Part shown: piece after piece, positions 5,282 through 6,056 of the stretch
How positions within the stretch are numbered: position 1 is the first letter of the stretch
How the letters are laid out: each line of letters begins with the position of its first letter
From: Chloroflexota bacterium
GTDB lineage: Bacteria; Chloroflexota; Anaerolineae; 4572-78
Length of the DNA stretch: 6,056 bases
Direction: 5' to 3'
Assembly (NCBI GenBank): GCA_024278725.1
Contig: JAJRSQ010000007.1
Coordinates: 1-6,056 of the forward strand
Position numbers and translations under genes: made by a program
The notes under the pieces: model-generated
What the model was told of the DNA's origin: nothing
The model's database searches: none
The model's input: the letters and a program-made list of their open reading frames with translations, nothing else

Positions 5282-6056
5282 CATCTTCATCAAATGAAAC
5301 GAGTTTACGCGCCGCTTCCCGCCACTGCGGCAACCGTGATTGAATGACGGGATTAGCTCGGCAAATCGGGTCTAAAGTCGGCAACCTGCCCGCGCCGCCC
5401 TTCGGATACACTTCAAATGCCAGCACATCGGCGATGTGTACCGCAATCAACGGCGAGGAATACACTTCATCCGCCATTTGCCGCTCACACGGCGCATGAT
5501 GATACAGCACCGCTTCCACCACCGGCAGCGGCAAGCCCCACAATTCCAAAAGATAGGCGGAGACATCGGCATGTGACACGCCGAGGATGTTTTGCTCCAC
5601 GTCTTCCAGGGGCAAATCCATCGAATTCGCCTGCGACAGCACCCGCTGATACCGGGTGGGCATGTTGGTCGCCAGCATCAGCCGCCCCAGCGCATGGAGC
5701 ATACCAGCGGTGAAGGCGCAATCCACCAAATAATCGTTCAGCGTCAATCCGTGCGCGATTTTTTTCGCCAGCGAGGCAGTCATCAAACTGTGGCGCTGTA
5801 ATGCCTGCGGCGAAAATCCCTCAATTGTAACCTTTGGCATCTGCGAAAATACATGCAATGAGAGCGCCAACGTTTTGATGATGTTCAATCCCAATAAAAT
5901 GACTGCTTGAGTGGGGTTGGAAACGTGGTTCGGCAGCCCAAAATACGCCGAGTTGACAAGTTGGAGTATTTTGGTGGTCATCCCCAAATCCTGCGCGACG
6001 ATTTCGCCCACGTCGCTGGATTTGACGGTGGGTGATTGCAACAGGTGCATCAATCG
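5274..6056 (-). CDS. HDOD-domain signalling protein, N-terminus cut by right edge
   Basis: The frame is open to the right edge (first complete codon CGA at 6054-6056), so the in-frame TTG and ATG at 6053 and 6050 are probably internal. The visible 260 residues hold an HDOD domain: DVGEIVAQDLGMTTKILQLVNSAYFG (15-40, written here as a span around LVNSAYFG 33-40), AVILLGLNIIKTLALS (51-66), GMLHALGRLML (118-128), SHADVSAYLLELWGLP (161-176) and YHH (185-187). The position where many relatives have H-D-I-G reads HALG, so the acidic metal ligand is missing. HDOD proteins act as regulatory or scaffold modules in two-component and chemotaxis-linked signalling. The protein ends in an acidic tail (DEDDD). 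Its stop lies inside the start region of the response regulator. Many close relatives carry an N-terminal receiver; here that would lie outside the window. Confidence 0.87.
   Translation of the reverse strand, partial: RLMHLLQSPTVKSSDVGEIVAQDLGMTTKILQLVNSAYFGLPNHVSNPTQAVILLGLNIIKTLALSLHVFSQMPKVTIEGFSPQALQRHSLMTASLAKKIAHGLTLNDYLVDCAFTAGMLHALGRLMLATNMPTRYQRVLSQANSMDLPLEDVEQNILGVSHADVSAYLLELWGLPLPVVEAVLYHHAPCERQMADEVYSSPLIAVHIADVLAFEVYPKGGAGRLPTLDPICRANPVIQSRLPQWREAARKLVSFDEDDD

Overview
This 6,056-base window reads as bacterial chromosome with moderately high GC. Every gene I can support lies on the minus strand, so transcription runs from the right edge to the left. The lineage is not proven. 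The order ruvB - DUF2905 - queA, the palindromic GTAGGGGCA-type repeat and the 7-base-period intergenic repeats together suggest Chloroflexota (Anaerolineae-like). That is an inference from context and recollection, not a database result.

Right part (4112-6056): two overlapping genes of a phosphorelay-type module. The first is an HDOD-domain protein cut off by the right edge, whose upstream part may hold a receiver domain. The second is a response regulator with an intact CheY-like receiver and a degenerate HD-GYP output domain. The two share an ATGACTGA overlap, so they are probably translated together. In both, the HD metal-binding residues are altered, which points to binding or scaffold roles rather than cyclic-di-GMP hydrolysis.

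Middle part (2661-4115): an FAD-dependent 2-hydroxyacid dehydrogenase of the GlcD / D-lactate dehydrogenase family. It has its own good promoter (-35 ATGACA, 16-base spacer, -10 TATAAT) overlapping the stop of the regulator gene, and a clear Shine-Dalgarno. It looks like an independent unit.

Left part (97-2565): ruvB (Holliday-junction branch-migration ATPase), a small two-helix DUF2905 membrane protein, and queA (tRNA queuosine synthesis). This is a familiar neighbourhood, though ruvA and ruvC are not next to ruvB here. A perfect TATAAT with an extended -10 lies 9 bases before the ruvB start, so the ruvB message should be nearly leaderless. A final gene starts at position 59 and leaves the window after encoding a signal-peptide-like N-terminus.

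The spacers are the least ordinary part. Three of them carry degenerate heptanucleotide repeats, two of which fold into long imperfect hairpins, and a fourth holds a perfect 28-base palindrome. I see no CRISPR array, tRNA, rRNA, transposase or phage gene, and no clearly new multigene system. The coding content is mostly conserved housekeeping and signalling genes.
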